DNA of 20,795 nt from Zygnema cylindricum. Lineage: Eukaryota > Streptophyta > Zygnematophyceae > Zygnematales > Zygnemataceae. The notes below the pieces were generated by a model. The model was not told the origin of the DNA, searched no databases, and worked only from the letters and a program-made list of their open reading frames with translations. The translations under genes were made by a program, and so were the position numbers. Each line of letters starts with the position of its first letter. The first letter of the stretch is position 1. This document shows, piece by piece, positions 1 through 8,800 of this stretch. The DNA lies in contig JBBHKE010000616.1 of NCBI GenBank assembly GCA_037447655.1, positions 1 to 20,795 on the forward strand. The letters are read 5' to 3'.

Positions 1-68
1 GTGAAGATGGGAGGGAAGGACCGTGGCCTTTTTTTGCAAATCAGAGCTTAAGTCGTAACTTCACGAGT

Positions 69-182
69 TAGGGTTAAGTTCCATCATAACATAATGCACT
101 ATGTTACGCTGTCTCAATGAAAAAGTTACGACATACGACTCATGACACAGTGCATCATTTTACGATGGAACTTCACCCTTAG
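69..182. repeat. Imperfect inverted repeat (foldback)
   Basis: Two arms of about 38 bp face each other. The left arm (about 69-107) contains AGTTCCATCATAACATAATG and the right arm (about 144-182) contains its near-complement, ending GATGGAACTTCACCCTTAG. The arms differ at several positions and are separated by about 37 bp. No coding potential is seen. It could be a small MITE-like hairpin or a decayed element end. Confidence 0.5.
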
Positions 183-384
183 AAAGGGAAATGTAGTTGT
201 GAAGTAGGTAGGTTTTTGGTTCAGATGGATTTTGGTCTTTCAGATGTAGTAGCTGGATCCAACGATTTGTTTCCTTATCTCTTTCGAAATAAGGTGCTAT
301 TATAGTTTGTTTTGAGCGAACAGTTTGAACAACGTAGTTTCTCCCTCACTGCTTTTTTTGTTTTTTTTTTTGTTTTGGTTACAG

Positions 385-485
385 GTACATGGGGATATAA
401 CACACCGGAGGAAAGGGCAGATGCTGCTGCAATCGCTCGAATCCATCTCATAGATTTGCCGGAATTTTGTTCAAACCTTAAGTGA
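385..485 (+). CDS. Possible terminal exon of a gene entering from the left
   Basis: A long T-rich tract ends in GGTTACAG at 377-384, a good 3' splice site. Behind it a frame (two bases, then codons) stays open for 32 residues and ends in TGA at 483-485. The peptide contains TWGYNTPEERADAAAIARI and ends PEFCSNLK. It has no in-frame ATG at the splice site, as expected for an internal or last exon. I do not recognise the protein. The rest of such a gene would lie left of the window. A chance open frame behind a chance AG remains possible. Confidence 0.33.
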
Positions 486-863
486 TTTTTGGTAGTAAGA
501 AACTCCAGCATAAACTGCAGTTACAATATATGTACGCCTTCCACCAAACTAATTCGATTACATTTTTTTTTAATTTATAATATAGATTTGCCCATGTTTT
601 ACACAACGAATTAGCAAAAATGTAAAATGTGTCGACATCTTTCTGTTTTTACACTTCCCTTCCACTCTGAATTAGTATGGATGGAGTTTACATTCTTTGC
701 TTGAATTACTCATTTCAGCCTCACGACCTATCGCTAATTTGTTTTTGGCCGAGCTTTTTTCAACCATTCTTAGAAGAGAGTTAGAAACACTGAACGAAGG
801 AGTTTATAACAGTGTGTTACATCACCCAAAGTAGAGGAAGGCTAAACTTTATCACAAAGCGCG
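486..863. other. Intergenic, nothing recognised
   Basis: AT-rich DNA between the possible terminal exon and the candidate gene starting at 864. I see no open frame, repeat or RNA gene here. It would have to hold a 3' UTR and the next promoter if the flanking calls are right. Confidence 0.4.
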
Positions 864-992
864 ATGGTAAACCAATCTGAGTCCATGGCAACAAAAGGAA
901 GTAGCATAGCTAAAACTGAAAAACTACATGTGCGGGGAATAAACAAGAAGGATAAGGAAGGGCAAAAGCACAAAAATACAAAAAGATGGCAG
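864..992 (+). CDS. Candidate basic-protein gene, exon 1
   Basis: An ATG at 864 opens 43 codons and ends at a textbook donor, CAG|GTAAGC, after 992 (phase 0). The peptide is very basic, with GINKKDKEGQKHKNTKRWQ at its end. Two further open segments downstream (2856-2981 and 3034-3207) join in phase 0 and end at TAA, giving a 142-residue Lys/Arg/Glu-rich protein without membrane segments. I do not recognise it. The gene would be convergent with the plastid-protein gene at 3824-5552. Its 1.86-kb first intron would contain an antisense retroelement tail and a foldback element. The evidence is only open frames with matching splice phases, so this is a hypothesis. Confidence 0.33.
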
Positions 993-1059
993 GTAAGCCG
1001 AAAACACCCAAAGAAGCAAAAAGCAATAAACGAACCATCTAAGGAAAGATCCAACATGT

Positions 1060-2290
1060 ATTAACAAAACCCCAACATAACTAAAAATCTATGAAAAGCA
1101 TCCACGTAGTCCCCGAATGTCCGAGGACCACGAGGAGGGAGTTCCGGAACATGTCGACGACCCATAACTGCAATAGATGATCGAAGGAAGATAGAAGTAT
1201 GCACTCGTTGTGGGGCCACAGATTAACGCTGACGATAAAAAGTAGGGATTGACACAGAAGGGCTCCCAAGTCCCCGACGCTCGAACGAGCGCCAACCACA
1301 AGCACAGAGAAAATCGTCCAAAGCCACACCCAAACAACCAAATATCTTGACTGCCATCGGAATGAAGCTGTCCATAGCATCGTGATGGGCAAAATCATGC
1401 TCCTTCCTCCTAGCCGCGTCACGGGCAGCCACACCCTTATGCCGAACTGCTTGACTGACGACTGTGTCCGAGGTAGGGTTCGCCAAAACAACGTCACCAA
1501 ATGTACGACGCCCACCATCGAGTAATGCAATGTCAATCCGACGCGAAAGAAAAATGTGGGAAACCTTCGGTCGAACAGAAAATCCCCCCTCAGAAGCAAT
1601 AGTAGCAACGGTGTCCCGAATCGTGTCGTGCGCCTGAATCAACTCGCCCCCGTGGGAGCAACGAAGCAAATGGACGTCGTCGGGCTTGAGAACTTAGTCA
1701 CATGAGCAAACAAGAGAGCCAAGCAAAGGTGGGTGAGGGAGGCCAAGTCGCAACCTGAGGGCCGTGGTGAACTGAGCCGGCGTGAAACGGAGGGTGGATA
1801 AGATAGGGGTAGCCAATAGCCAAGCTCCGGAACCAAGTGCACTACAAAGGAGAAAGCGTGCACGCGAAGAACCGGAAGGAAGCACCTCAAGAAGCTCGGT
1901 CTTGATGGCGGCGAGAACCTGATTGATTCCTGAAAGGCAACTGATGTCATAACAAGAGTGGAAAGAGCCGGCATTTTCGCAATAGCAACCAGAGGAAGAG
2001 AACGCGATGCATCCAAAAGGGACCGTTGGAAGGCGACGTCCGAAACACGGGGAACAACGGTAGCAAGAATAGGAGTGTCCCCTGCCAGAAAACGACAACT
2101 TCCCAAATAGGCAGCAGGAGCAACACGTGCCGTCGATAGTAAACCCACACTGTCAGCAGGAAGAGAGGCCTGGAGGCGGGCTCCAGACTCGCGATCAAAA
2201 GCCCCACGACCTTACAAAGTGTAAAGGACGTCCATAAGGCGATCATCAAATGCAGAAACGGAGGACACAAAAGTAGGGGTGGGAGGGAGT
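1060..2290 (-). mobile_element. 5'-truncated, decayed non-LTR-like retroelement (C-terminal part)
   Basis: The minus strand reads as the last third of a reverse-transcriptase polyprotein. One frame at about 2200-2000 has GLLSTARVAPAAYLGSC. A frameshift between about 2000 and 1950 leads to a second frame with GSGAWLLATPILSTLRF and ALRLRLGLPHPPLLGSLVCS. After an in-frame TAA near 1692 that frame continues with HLLRCSHGGE, RRIDIALLDGG, TFGDVVLANPTS and FIPMAVKIFGCLG, and after another TAA (near 1223) it runs to about 1080. This order (GxGAWL, H.LxCxHGGE, RR[IV]D...DVV.xPT, FGCL) is one I know from retroelements of algae and early land plants. The RRID...GDVV pair resembles the acidic core of a restriction-like endonuclease, which is inference. 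It has two in-frame stops and at least one frameshift, so it is inactive. The RT itself is absent, consistent with 5' truncation during insertion. It lies antisense in the intron of the candidate + strand gene. Confidence 0.75.
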
Positions 2291-2478
2291 GTTATCGATA
2301 CTAATGCTGCCCTGATACAAATATTTCCTGCACACTAACAGAGATGGATATGGCTTTATTCGTGTGGATTTTCAAAGCATCGCAGGTTGGTTTTTCAGGT
2401 CCTAAAAAAGCAGTCCCTTAAACCGCGAAGGCAGTCATAAATGGGAATATTCACGAAAAACGCAAATGTTTGCAACTG

Positions 2479-2675
2479 CACTGCCCATTGTTATTAGCGC
2501 CAAGTATCTATTAGTGTTAATGCGAAATTAGAATATAAAATAGTAATTCAGTGCGAGGCGTGGCAGATTGTAGTCCATTTCATTAAAGAATGTTGTTAAC
2601 ACCATCTCATGATTTTCGGCCAAAACAAATTTGAGACCACATTAGGGTTGTTAGTTTTAATAACAATGGGCAGTG
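2479..2675. mobile_element. Short TIR element, family 2 (copy 1)
   Basis: The left end CACTGCCCATTGTTATTA (2479-2496) is matched exactly by the reverse complement of the right end TAATAACAATGGGCAGTG (2658-2675). The interior is non-coding and AT-rich. A related copy is at 5758-5940 and a degraded one at about 17760-17950. I could not identify a convincing target-site duplication. It is probably a non-autonomous DNA transposon (MITE). Confidence 0.75.
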
Positions 2676-2855
2676 TAATAAATCGAATGCAAATTGTATA
2701 TCCAACAGTGTGCTGATGGAAATGTCAACTAGTTTGATGTCTTTTCAAGAGTTTGAGGGTAGGCTTCATGTGCCTCAAATTTGTCGACCGAATTCTGTAA
2801 TAGCTGCCAGATCTCAATATGTGAGCTTGAAAAGAATGACAGTTTTTTCCGTTAG

Positions 2856-2981
2856 TTGCAATCATTAAAGCGGTTAAATACAGCTTCTGTTAGAAAACAT
2901 GACAAAAAAGAAAGTGAACAACAACAACGGCTGGAGAAAGATAAAATCCATGGAGAAGTGTCCACGGCACTAAATTACAGG
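2856..2981 (+). CDS. Candidate basic-protein gene, exon 2
   Basis: The acceptor CAGTTTTTTCCGTTAG has a pyrimidine tract and ends at 2855. The following 42 codons are open in phase 0 and run to CAGG|GTATAT at 2981/2982. The peptide is charged and probably coiled (KHDKKESEQQQRLEKDKIHG). It joins in frame with exon 1 (864-992) and exon 3. No family is recognised. Confidence 0.33.
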
Positions 2982-3033
2982 GTATATTTCTTTCATGTTC
3001 CTTGTTCTTTAACAAAAGCTTTGATCTTGCAAG

Positions 3034-3207
3034 CGATTTAGTTCAGCAGAAAATATAGTTTCATGGCATGACAAAGACAGAGCGAGAAGAGAAGATGAAG
3101 ACAGAAGAATCTCCATCATTGCTATCAGGTTTGTCGGTGTCAATCTCACTAACACAAAAACTGTTACCATTCGAGAAAAAATAAACACAATGTTAACTGA
3201 CAGGTAA
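3034..3207 (+). CDS. Candidate basic-protein gene, exon 3 (terminal)
   Basis: From the acceptor CTTGCAAG (ends 3033) 57 codons are open in phase 0 to TAA at 3205-3207. The peptide contains SWHDKDRARREDEDRRISII and ends INTMLTDR. The intron before it would be only 52 bp, short for a plant-type intron, and is the weakest point of the model. An alternative donor, AG|GTAATG, sits at the stop codon, so the exon might instead splice onward. Confidence 0.3.
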   Translation, partial: RFSSAENIVSWHDKDRARREDEDRRISIIAIRFVGVNLTNTKTVTIREKINTMLTDR

Positions 3208-3823
3208 TGATTACGAATCAATCCACCTTTGTTAAAAAGATATGCAGATTATTGTCATAAATGTTACCGTCAATCAGAAAGACATCATGGGATCACGAGA
3301 CAAGTAAAATTGGGACAGAATATCAAAAACAGATAGACAGTAATAACCAGATACAGTGAATTCAGGTTAATATTTTTAGTCATATGCTGTATAAATGCAA
3401 CACAGTGAACAAAAAATTATACTGCAATAAAATCCAAAAACACGGCTCACACATACAAAATAATGAAATGCAGTACCCAGAAACTGAAAACTATCACCAA
3501 CTATAAAACTACTTCAGCCTACAAATGATTCAAAATTACATCACAAAACCAGCCAACGGAAATTTTATAATAATTGACTACGCCAATATTCAGCGCTGTA
3601 TTATTTTCACACCAGAATTCTGTTTCATAAAACAGAACAAATGCGTATTCCGGCAATAAAAAAAATAAAAAGACATAATAAATATTCAGAGGTCGAAATG
3701 TACAATTTGCTGCCATTTGCAGAATGTTACCACATCGGCCTCCAATCAGAGGGTCTAATGCCTACAAAACTTGTGAAAGCTACAATAAATAAAAAGATCA
3801 TTAAAACAGCTTTCCAGAAGAAC
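3208..3823. other. Convergent intergenic region
   Basis: AT-rich DNA between the 3' ends of the candidate + strand gene and the - strand plastid-protein gene. It presumably holds both 3' UTRs. Open frames here are short and have no splice or codon support. I see no repeat or RNA gene. Confidence 0.45.
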
Positions 3824-4015
3824 CTAAGACTTCTTTCCGCCTCCTAACCTTTCGCTAATGTCAAGATCGTCAGATTTGCCTTTTCGTCCAAATGCAACTT
3901 CATCCAGACTTTGTCCTTGTCTTTTGTACTTTCCACCGACCTTAACAAATTCAGGACATGGCCGGTACGCCTTAATAGGCCACCAGGAAAAGAGGGGAAT
4001 GGCTCCTAAGCCGCC
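3824..4015 (-). CDS. Plastid-targeted small protein, exon 3 (C-terminus)
   Basis: This exon begins after TGATGCAG (acceptor AG at 4017-4016) in phase 0, matching the phase-0 donor of exon 2, and ends at TAG (3826-3824). It encodes residues 125-187. The segment runs GGLGAIPLFSWWPIKAYRPC, then FVKVGGKYKRQGQSLDEVAF, then a lysine-rich tail ending LGGGKKS. The dense aromatic, Gly and Pro content looks conserved and globular rather than random, and the fourth Cys of the protein (C144) is in the RPCPEF motif. No membrane helix is evident. I do not recognise the family. A plastid-complex assembly or accessory factor is only a guess from targeting and size. Confidence 0.72.
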   Translation of the reverse strand, partial: GGLGAIPLFSWWPIKAYRPCPEFVKVGGKYKRQGQSLDEVAFGRKGKSDDLDISERLGGGKKS

Positions 4016-4256
4016 CTGCATCAGTCACGGGTATCACGTCACCTTTGCTTAATAAAGCATGAAAACGTTAAAAAGTTAAAAAGTTAAAACAGGAAAAAAG
4101 ATGCATTTTATCCCAAATGACAAGAGAGAACGAAATGGAAACAAAGCCGAGGGATGCGAATAGACAAAAAAAATACATTAGACATTGTAACTCTCACCAG
4201 TCACCTCAACTAACTACCAACACTGAACTCTCTTTCGCTAAGAAATTAGTCCTCAC
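4016..4256 (-). other. Intron 2 of the plastid-protein gene
   Basis: A 241-bp intron bounded by AG|GTGAGG (donor at 4256) and TGCAG|GG (acceptor ending 4016). It includes a short AAAGTTA-like run near 4068-4090. There is no duplicated exon edge, unlike the introns of the ABC-F gene on the same strand. Confidence 0.6.
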
Positions 4257-4363
4257 CTGAATTCTTCCTTCCCCATTGCATCCTCCAACCAGAGACTCCC
4301 TCCCGCACGCCTGGCAGCTGCCAGGTGGCAGAATCTTACTGGCAGGCTTGTTCTCTACAGCCA
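4257..4363 (-). CDS. Plastid-targeted small protein, exon 2 (Cys-rich motif)
   Basis: The exon is bounded by TATAATAG| (acceptor AG at 4365-4364, weak pyrimidine tract) and ATTCAG|GTGAGG. It starts with two bases that complete Val89 from the phase-1 donor of exon 1 and ends in phase 0. It encodes residues 90-124. The core LPPGSCQACGRES followed by GGCNGEGRIQ contains C105, C108 and C117. C-x2-C with a following G-C-N-G-x-G resembles one arm of a DnaJ-type CxxCxGxG zinc site, and C144 in exon 3 could supply the fourth ligand (inference). The exon also contains a perfect 16-bp palindrome at 4310-4325. Confidence 0.68.
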
Positions 4364-5287
4364 CTATTATAGTGCCACGTGTCGTGTTCACAACCACAGC
4401 CAATGACACGCCCGAAAACAAAACATATTCATCAACAACACGTTGAAAAAAAACGACGTTCAGAATGGATGTCCAGCATAGGTTGATAGCGTCTCTTCAA
4501 GAACTGCAATAACCATCGCTATTTAAGTTAATCACTCTAATTCAAGTGAGTTTCTTGTTGACCTAAAATCAAACAGTGGTGTCATAAACACTTTTTATTT
4601 ATGTGGCTCATGATAAGCCACATGCCAAACCTAATTTAGTGTAGTCCATTCTATAAAATGTTAACGCTTATAATTCATTAACTCTAATAGCGATGGCAGT
4701 GTAGGGAAGCAGACAACTAGGAAAAATGCGGTGCAATAAAAAGCTCGAAGAATAATGCAGAAAACAAACAAGGCTCAAAAAGCAGGAAGGACAGAAGCTA
4801 CAAAACGAATGTCCAGAAAGCAAAATATCCAACCACCATTATTTCAGTTGAATATAAATTCAGGCGTATTTCTAGGAAACTAAAGCAGATAAGGTTTCCA
4901 TCTCATTACATTTCATTTCATTTCGCCCACGAAATAGTAAGAAATCCCATTCAATAACATGCTAGTCAGCATTTCAAAAACCTATCAAAAGGAAGATGGA
5001 AAACCAAAGTGACAAATGCAAAGGGTCATCGTCAAAGTTACACAACAGTTTGCCAAAAAATTATTGCAAAGAATGATACATAAATCACATCTACAGAATG
5101 AAAAGAGTGGACAAGTAGAAACTGGAGATGGAAAACTTTTGCTCTCTGTACAGCTAACCTTCCTCTTTCCTCTCCTTTCACACCTACCTCTCCCTCTCCC
5201 TCTCCTTCTCTTCCCATCTCCCGTTAATTATCACGCATTTTCTGGTTTTCCCTTCCCTTTTGCCTGTCCTCCACCACCATCTCTCAC
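4364..5287 (-). other. Intron 1 of the plastid-protein gene
   Basis: A 924-bp AT-rich intron with donor ACAG|GTGAGA at 5287 and acceptor at 4364. Near its 5' end the minus strand is purine-rich (5150-5220). I see no second gene, no mobile element and no copies of the flanking exon edges. Confidence 0.55.
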
Positions 5288-5552
5288 CTGTACTACCACC
5301 ATCCACTTCTTCTACAGGTGTCATAGAAGCCATGGCTGCCCCTCCGGATGTTCCCCTCCTCATCTTCTGGGCGCCATAGCCAGTTACGATCTCCTGGTTA
5401 GGGTTAGGGTTAGCGTTTGCAGTTAAACCTATCCTTCTGCAAACAGACAAAACTGGTGTGGTGGTAGAAAACGCATAAACTTGGGAGGAAGAGAGGGAGG
5501 AGGAGGACAGGAGGAAAGAGGGAGGGGAGGATATCCCTACTGCAGCCGCCAT
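5288..5552 (-). CDS. Plastid-targeted small protein, exon 1 (transit peptide)
   Basis: ATG at 5552 lies in a strong context (TAGCCATGGCG). The 88 codons plus one base end at ACAG|GTGAGA. The N-terminus MAAAVGISSPPSFLLSSSSL continues Ser-rich and without acidic residues to VCRRIGL at about 37-43, typical of a chloroplast transit peptide. The mature part probably begins in residues 45-60 and contains MASMTPVEEVDGG. Spliced with 4257-4363 and 3824-4015 the frame is continuous, giving 187 residues and a stop, with phases 1 and 0 both satisfied. Residues 46-53 (ANANPNPN) are encoded by a TTAGGG-like repeat read on the minus strand. The family is not recognised. The gene structure itself is well supported. 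Confidence 0.75.
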
Positions 5553-5601
5553 GGCTAGTCAATTTGGAGTCACTTGTGGAGTAACAAAAGATCAGGGCAA
5601 G

Positions 5602-5640
5602 TGTTAGGGTTCAAATTAGGGTGTCAAGATTAGGGTTGCA
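5602..5640 (-). promoter_or_regulatory. Telo-box-like motifs upstream of the plastid-protein gene
   Basis: Read on the minus strand, three motifs of the type ACCCTAA/AACCCTAA lie within 40 bp, 50-90 bases before the ATG at 5552. In plants, AAACCCTA telo boxes are known promoter/5'-UTR elements of translation and growth genes. Function here is inferred from the motif and its position only. Confidence 0.35.
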
Positions 5641-5757
5641 AGGCCTCGAACTTCCAAGTTCAGTTGGAAATTTAAATTGGAAGATATGTTCACTATAAAT
5701 ATTCAACTATTCACAGTACCGCGTAGGAAAGGGAAAGGTAGAATATGTTTTTTGTTA

Positions 5758-5940
5758 CACTGCCCCTCGTGTTATTAGCGTTACGGATTTATTAGTGTTT
5801 ATGCTAAATTAATAAATTATAATATAAAAACATTCAGTGCAAAGAGACGTGGCAAAAAATCTAGTCCACTCGTGCTATCGTCCACAAATTGTGGTGCTGA
5901 CCGCAAATAGCTATTGGTGTTAGTAATCATTGTCGCCCCT
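5758..5940. mobile_element. Short TIR element, family 2 (copy 2)
   Basis: It starts CACTGCCCCTCGTGTTATTA, like copy 1, continues with the same GATTTATTAGTGTTTATGC-like interior, and ends near TAGTAATCATTGTCGCCCC, a diverged inverse of the left end. It sits about 200 bp upstream of the ATG of the plastid-protein gene and may therefore lie in its promoter. Confidence 0.6.
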
Positions 5941-6400
5941 AAATCACGACAAATGAATCTAAAATAGAAAATAGAATTAATATAAAAATTTAAGCTAAAA
6001 TAGGTACGGTTTAATTAGGGTCAAATACTCTGATAAAGGTGGGATCTAAATCGTGTGACTTAATGTTTTTTCCGTACTAAAACTGCAAATTATTTCGTAA
6101 ATGAGTACAAAAAAGTAGCGACGTCGACACGAGAAAGTAATTGGTGTGACCACAAAAGTTATTGGTGTAGACACATGATGACGCCATTCAGTAGTAATAG
6201 AGACGGGGGATAGTAGGAACAACTTTATTGCAAAAAGTGTGATAGAAAAACCATCGAGGTACAAAAGGGGAAATAAAAAAGAAAAAATGGGACATTTAAG
6301 GACTACAAAAGCCATGGGAAAATAAGGCGAATAAAATAAATGAAATGGTCAAATTTAACTAAAATAAATTTGCCAAAACTCAATAAAACTACCAAAGATG
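5941..6400. other. Intergenic, nothing recognised
   Basis: AT-rich sequence between the family-2 element and the decayed retroelement. Open frames are short and without supporting splice sites or recognisable protein sequence. Confidence 0.4.
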
Positions 6401-8800
6401 ACTACACACAACGGGAAGACCTACAATACATGACGCCCCACAACTATAACAAGCAAAAGTCCACACCCGCAAAAATCGTAGGTGTGGACTCATTCATTGT
6501 GGGAAGATCTTGGATGCCCCGTTTGTCATCCGCCATAGTGCTTAGCCGTAGAAGGGTCGTAGCCTGCGAAAAAAATCGTAAACAAACTTGCTAAAGAGTT
6601 GCAATTTTTTGTAGTAAATGGGACAAACTGATCAGCCAGGTCTCGATGACTATAATCTCTTTTTTTAAAGGCCGCTTGGTCTTAAGTTGCCAAACACGTA
6701 TGTAATCCCGCGCGCAAAAAATTGTGGGTCCCAGTCGGATCCGCGAAGAACGCATCACCGAAAGTCATCACGACACTGTGGAGGAAAGCATATTCAACCA
6801 CCTAATACCACTAGATTGACCCGAGGAGGTAACACATGAGAAAATTTTTCTTTCACAATGTAGCTTGATTCTGCATCAATTGCAAAAGCTGCACCGTAAA
6901 CCAAATCATGTATAACACCAAGATCTCCCCCATGTCAGCAGAGAAGTAAATGAAACAAGTAGGAGTCCACAGGTTAGTTGCAAACAGAAGGCGGGCGCCT
7001 AATAAACGAAGAGTGAGGCAAACCCAAACGAAAGCTGAGTAATTAATCACACGTTAAAGGATGTCTTAAAGAAATCGGTGTAGCTCGCAACGACGCACCC
7101 GCCCACGACCCACAACACAAGAGCACGCGATTGAACTGGATGTATACCGTTTAATAAGTTAAAAAATGCCATTGACCCACAACAAACAATCACACAAATG
7201 AGCCGAAGGTAGCGCGTCTAATAAGTTATGGAATTCAACAACTAGCCGTGTTGTAGACGAAAATTAGTATCGACAATAAAATATAGAAAAGGTGGAATCT
7301 GGTTTGACCCACAACACACGTGCACGCAGATGAGCATAAAGTAACGTGTCTAATAGGTTATGGAATTAAACAACCATTTGCGGTGTTGTAGTTGAAAGTT
7401 ATTTTTTACACTAAAATATAGAAAAGAGTGGCATCAGGCGACAAATTTGCACACGTCAAGAGAAGAGTTTCATAAAAAAGAAACACGTTTTTCTCCCCTA
7501 GAGAGACAACCTTTGCCAAAATATAGATATCATCCACGATAAAATGAGACGTGATGGTAACTGCCACTAGAGCCTAACTATCTAAATATGCTATCGGGGC
7601 AAATGTAGCCATAAGCATCAAACCTAAACCGTCATTAAAATTTTGGAGGTTAACTTTTTCATACGCAAACGAGCCCTCTAGCCGATGAAAACTTCCATGA
7701 CCAACATGTTGTGGAACACATTAAAAGTTTATCATCAAAGTTTTTAAGAGAAGACAAATATGGGGCAGTTGGTGGTAAAGTTTAAGAGATATAGAGAAGA
7801 TTTTGAGCAAAATATTATGTGAGGGTTGCAAGTGTCGACTAAGATTGAGAGAGCTTAGAAAGGTCATCATGATGTGAGAGGTCCTCTAACAAAGCATCAG
7901 TAATAACTTCATTTGCTAAAGGTTGGGCTCCGATAAGAGAACCAAAAGGTTTAGTACCATTCGTTTGGACACGATTTTAAAACTCATAGGGATGAGGGAA
8001 TCACAATGTTAACCTTTTGATCACCAGGCCATACCCTAAATGGGATACTTGATCAACCGGTTGTACATAGTTTCTCTGCAAAATGGTTAAAGTTAGAAAG
8101 GACCTGGACTGAAGGACCCTCAATATGTATATCATCCGCGATTGGAGGGAATAAACAACCAAAAACAAGAATAATATAGACTGTAAAAGCTTAAAAGTGG
8201 GTCAATGTAAAAAAAGGTGCCCCTAAACTAACGCTTTGGCGAGTGCTAGTCCCAAACTTGAAGGTGGAAGCATCACCAAAAAAACAACAAAGATGAGAGA
8301 TCAAGGAGTTGAGGCGAGAATAAAATGCACAAAACAAAGGAAAACTTGGGTTATTGGCGATGGAGCATGTCTTAATTGGCAAAAGATATTATTACGGTGC
8401 CATGTGTTGAAGTCTTTGGCAACATCCAGTTGAACGTCAAACCAATCCGGATGGAGGTATAAAAGAGCATGGAGGAATATGAACAAATGTCTCACAACTC
8501 CTCTTGTTAGCAACGCCAAACTGGTGTGGTGAAAAATAGTAATGTAAATCTCGTTGAAGTCGAATGCACATTGACCGAGCAACTAAGCGGTAGGAGACTT
8601 TGCTGAAAGCGATTAGACGAATTCACCTAGCATGCTCAAAAACTGGTACGAGGCGTGTCGCAAAGAGAAGAGGCATAAATATGGCGAGGAACATGTCTTC
8701 GAGCCATCTCATTAGCCAATTTAAAAGGAAGATTAAAACTTTAATAATGGGTTTTCATGAAAATTGCGGAGGCCTGTTCCGAAGTGTTAAAACGTTGTCT
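6400..8800 (-). mobile_element. Decayed non-LTR-like retroelement with reverse transcriptase (longer copy)
   Basis: On the minus strand, pieces of one RT polyprotein appear in order but in changing frames. RLIAFSKVSYRLVARSMC and FSPHQFGVANKRSCETFVH (about 8640-8480) are fingers motifs of this RT type. VQLDVAKDFN (about 8440) is motif A with its catalytic Asp. TKPFGSLIGA (about 7950) is a worn QGDPLG-type motif B. FIVDDIYILA (7543-7514) is motif C, the FVDD variant of YxDD. After a repeat-bearing stretch come GLPHSSF (about 7020), a worn C-HGGD motif near 6930, SHVLPPRVNLVVLGG and TFGDAFFADPT (about 6730). The last two correspond to SHIFLSRRIDIALLDGG and TFGDVVLANPT of the copy at 1060-2290, so both belong to one family. 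Many frameshifts and stops make it a dead element. Boundaries are approximate. Confidence 0.78.
7107..7442. repeat. Tandem repeat, unit about 130 bp, 2.5 copies
   Basis: Three units start with GACCCACAAC at 7107, 7174 and 7306. The second and third share GTCTAATA(A/G)GTTATGGAATT and AAAATATAGAAAAG at matching places. The first unit is shortened to 67 bp. The array lies inside the decayed retroelement, between the FVDD motif and the C-terminal region, so it arose by duplication within the dead element or was part of it. Confidence 0.65.

Noticed and set aside
842-1057. A 71-codon minus-strand frame rich in Phe, Leu and Cys
   Set aside because: It is the antisense of the A-rich candidate exon 864-992 and has no likeness to the retroelement next to it.
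1081-1608. A 175-codon minus-strand frame
   Set aside because: Shadow frame of the retroelement; the recognisable endonuclease-like protein sequence is in another frame.
5016-5426. A 136-codon + strand open frame
   Set aside because: It runs antisense through exon 1 of the plastid-protein gene and is low in complexity; the minus-strand reading has a strong start context, a transit peptide and matching splice phases.
5690-5702. TATAAATATT as TATA box of the plastid-protein gene
   Set aside because: The motif reads TATAAA on the + strand, the wrong orientation for this minus-strand gene, and lies about 140 bases from the ATG.
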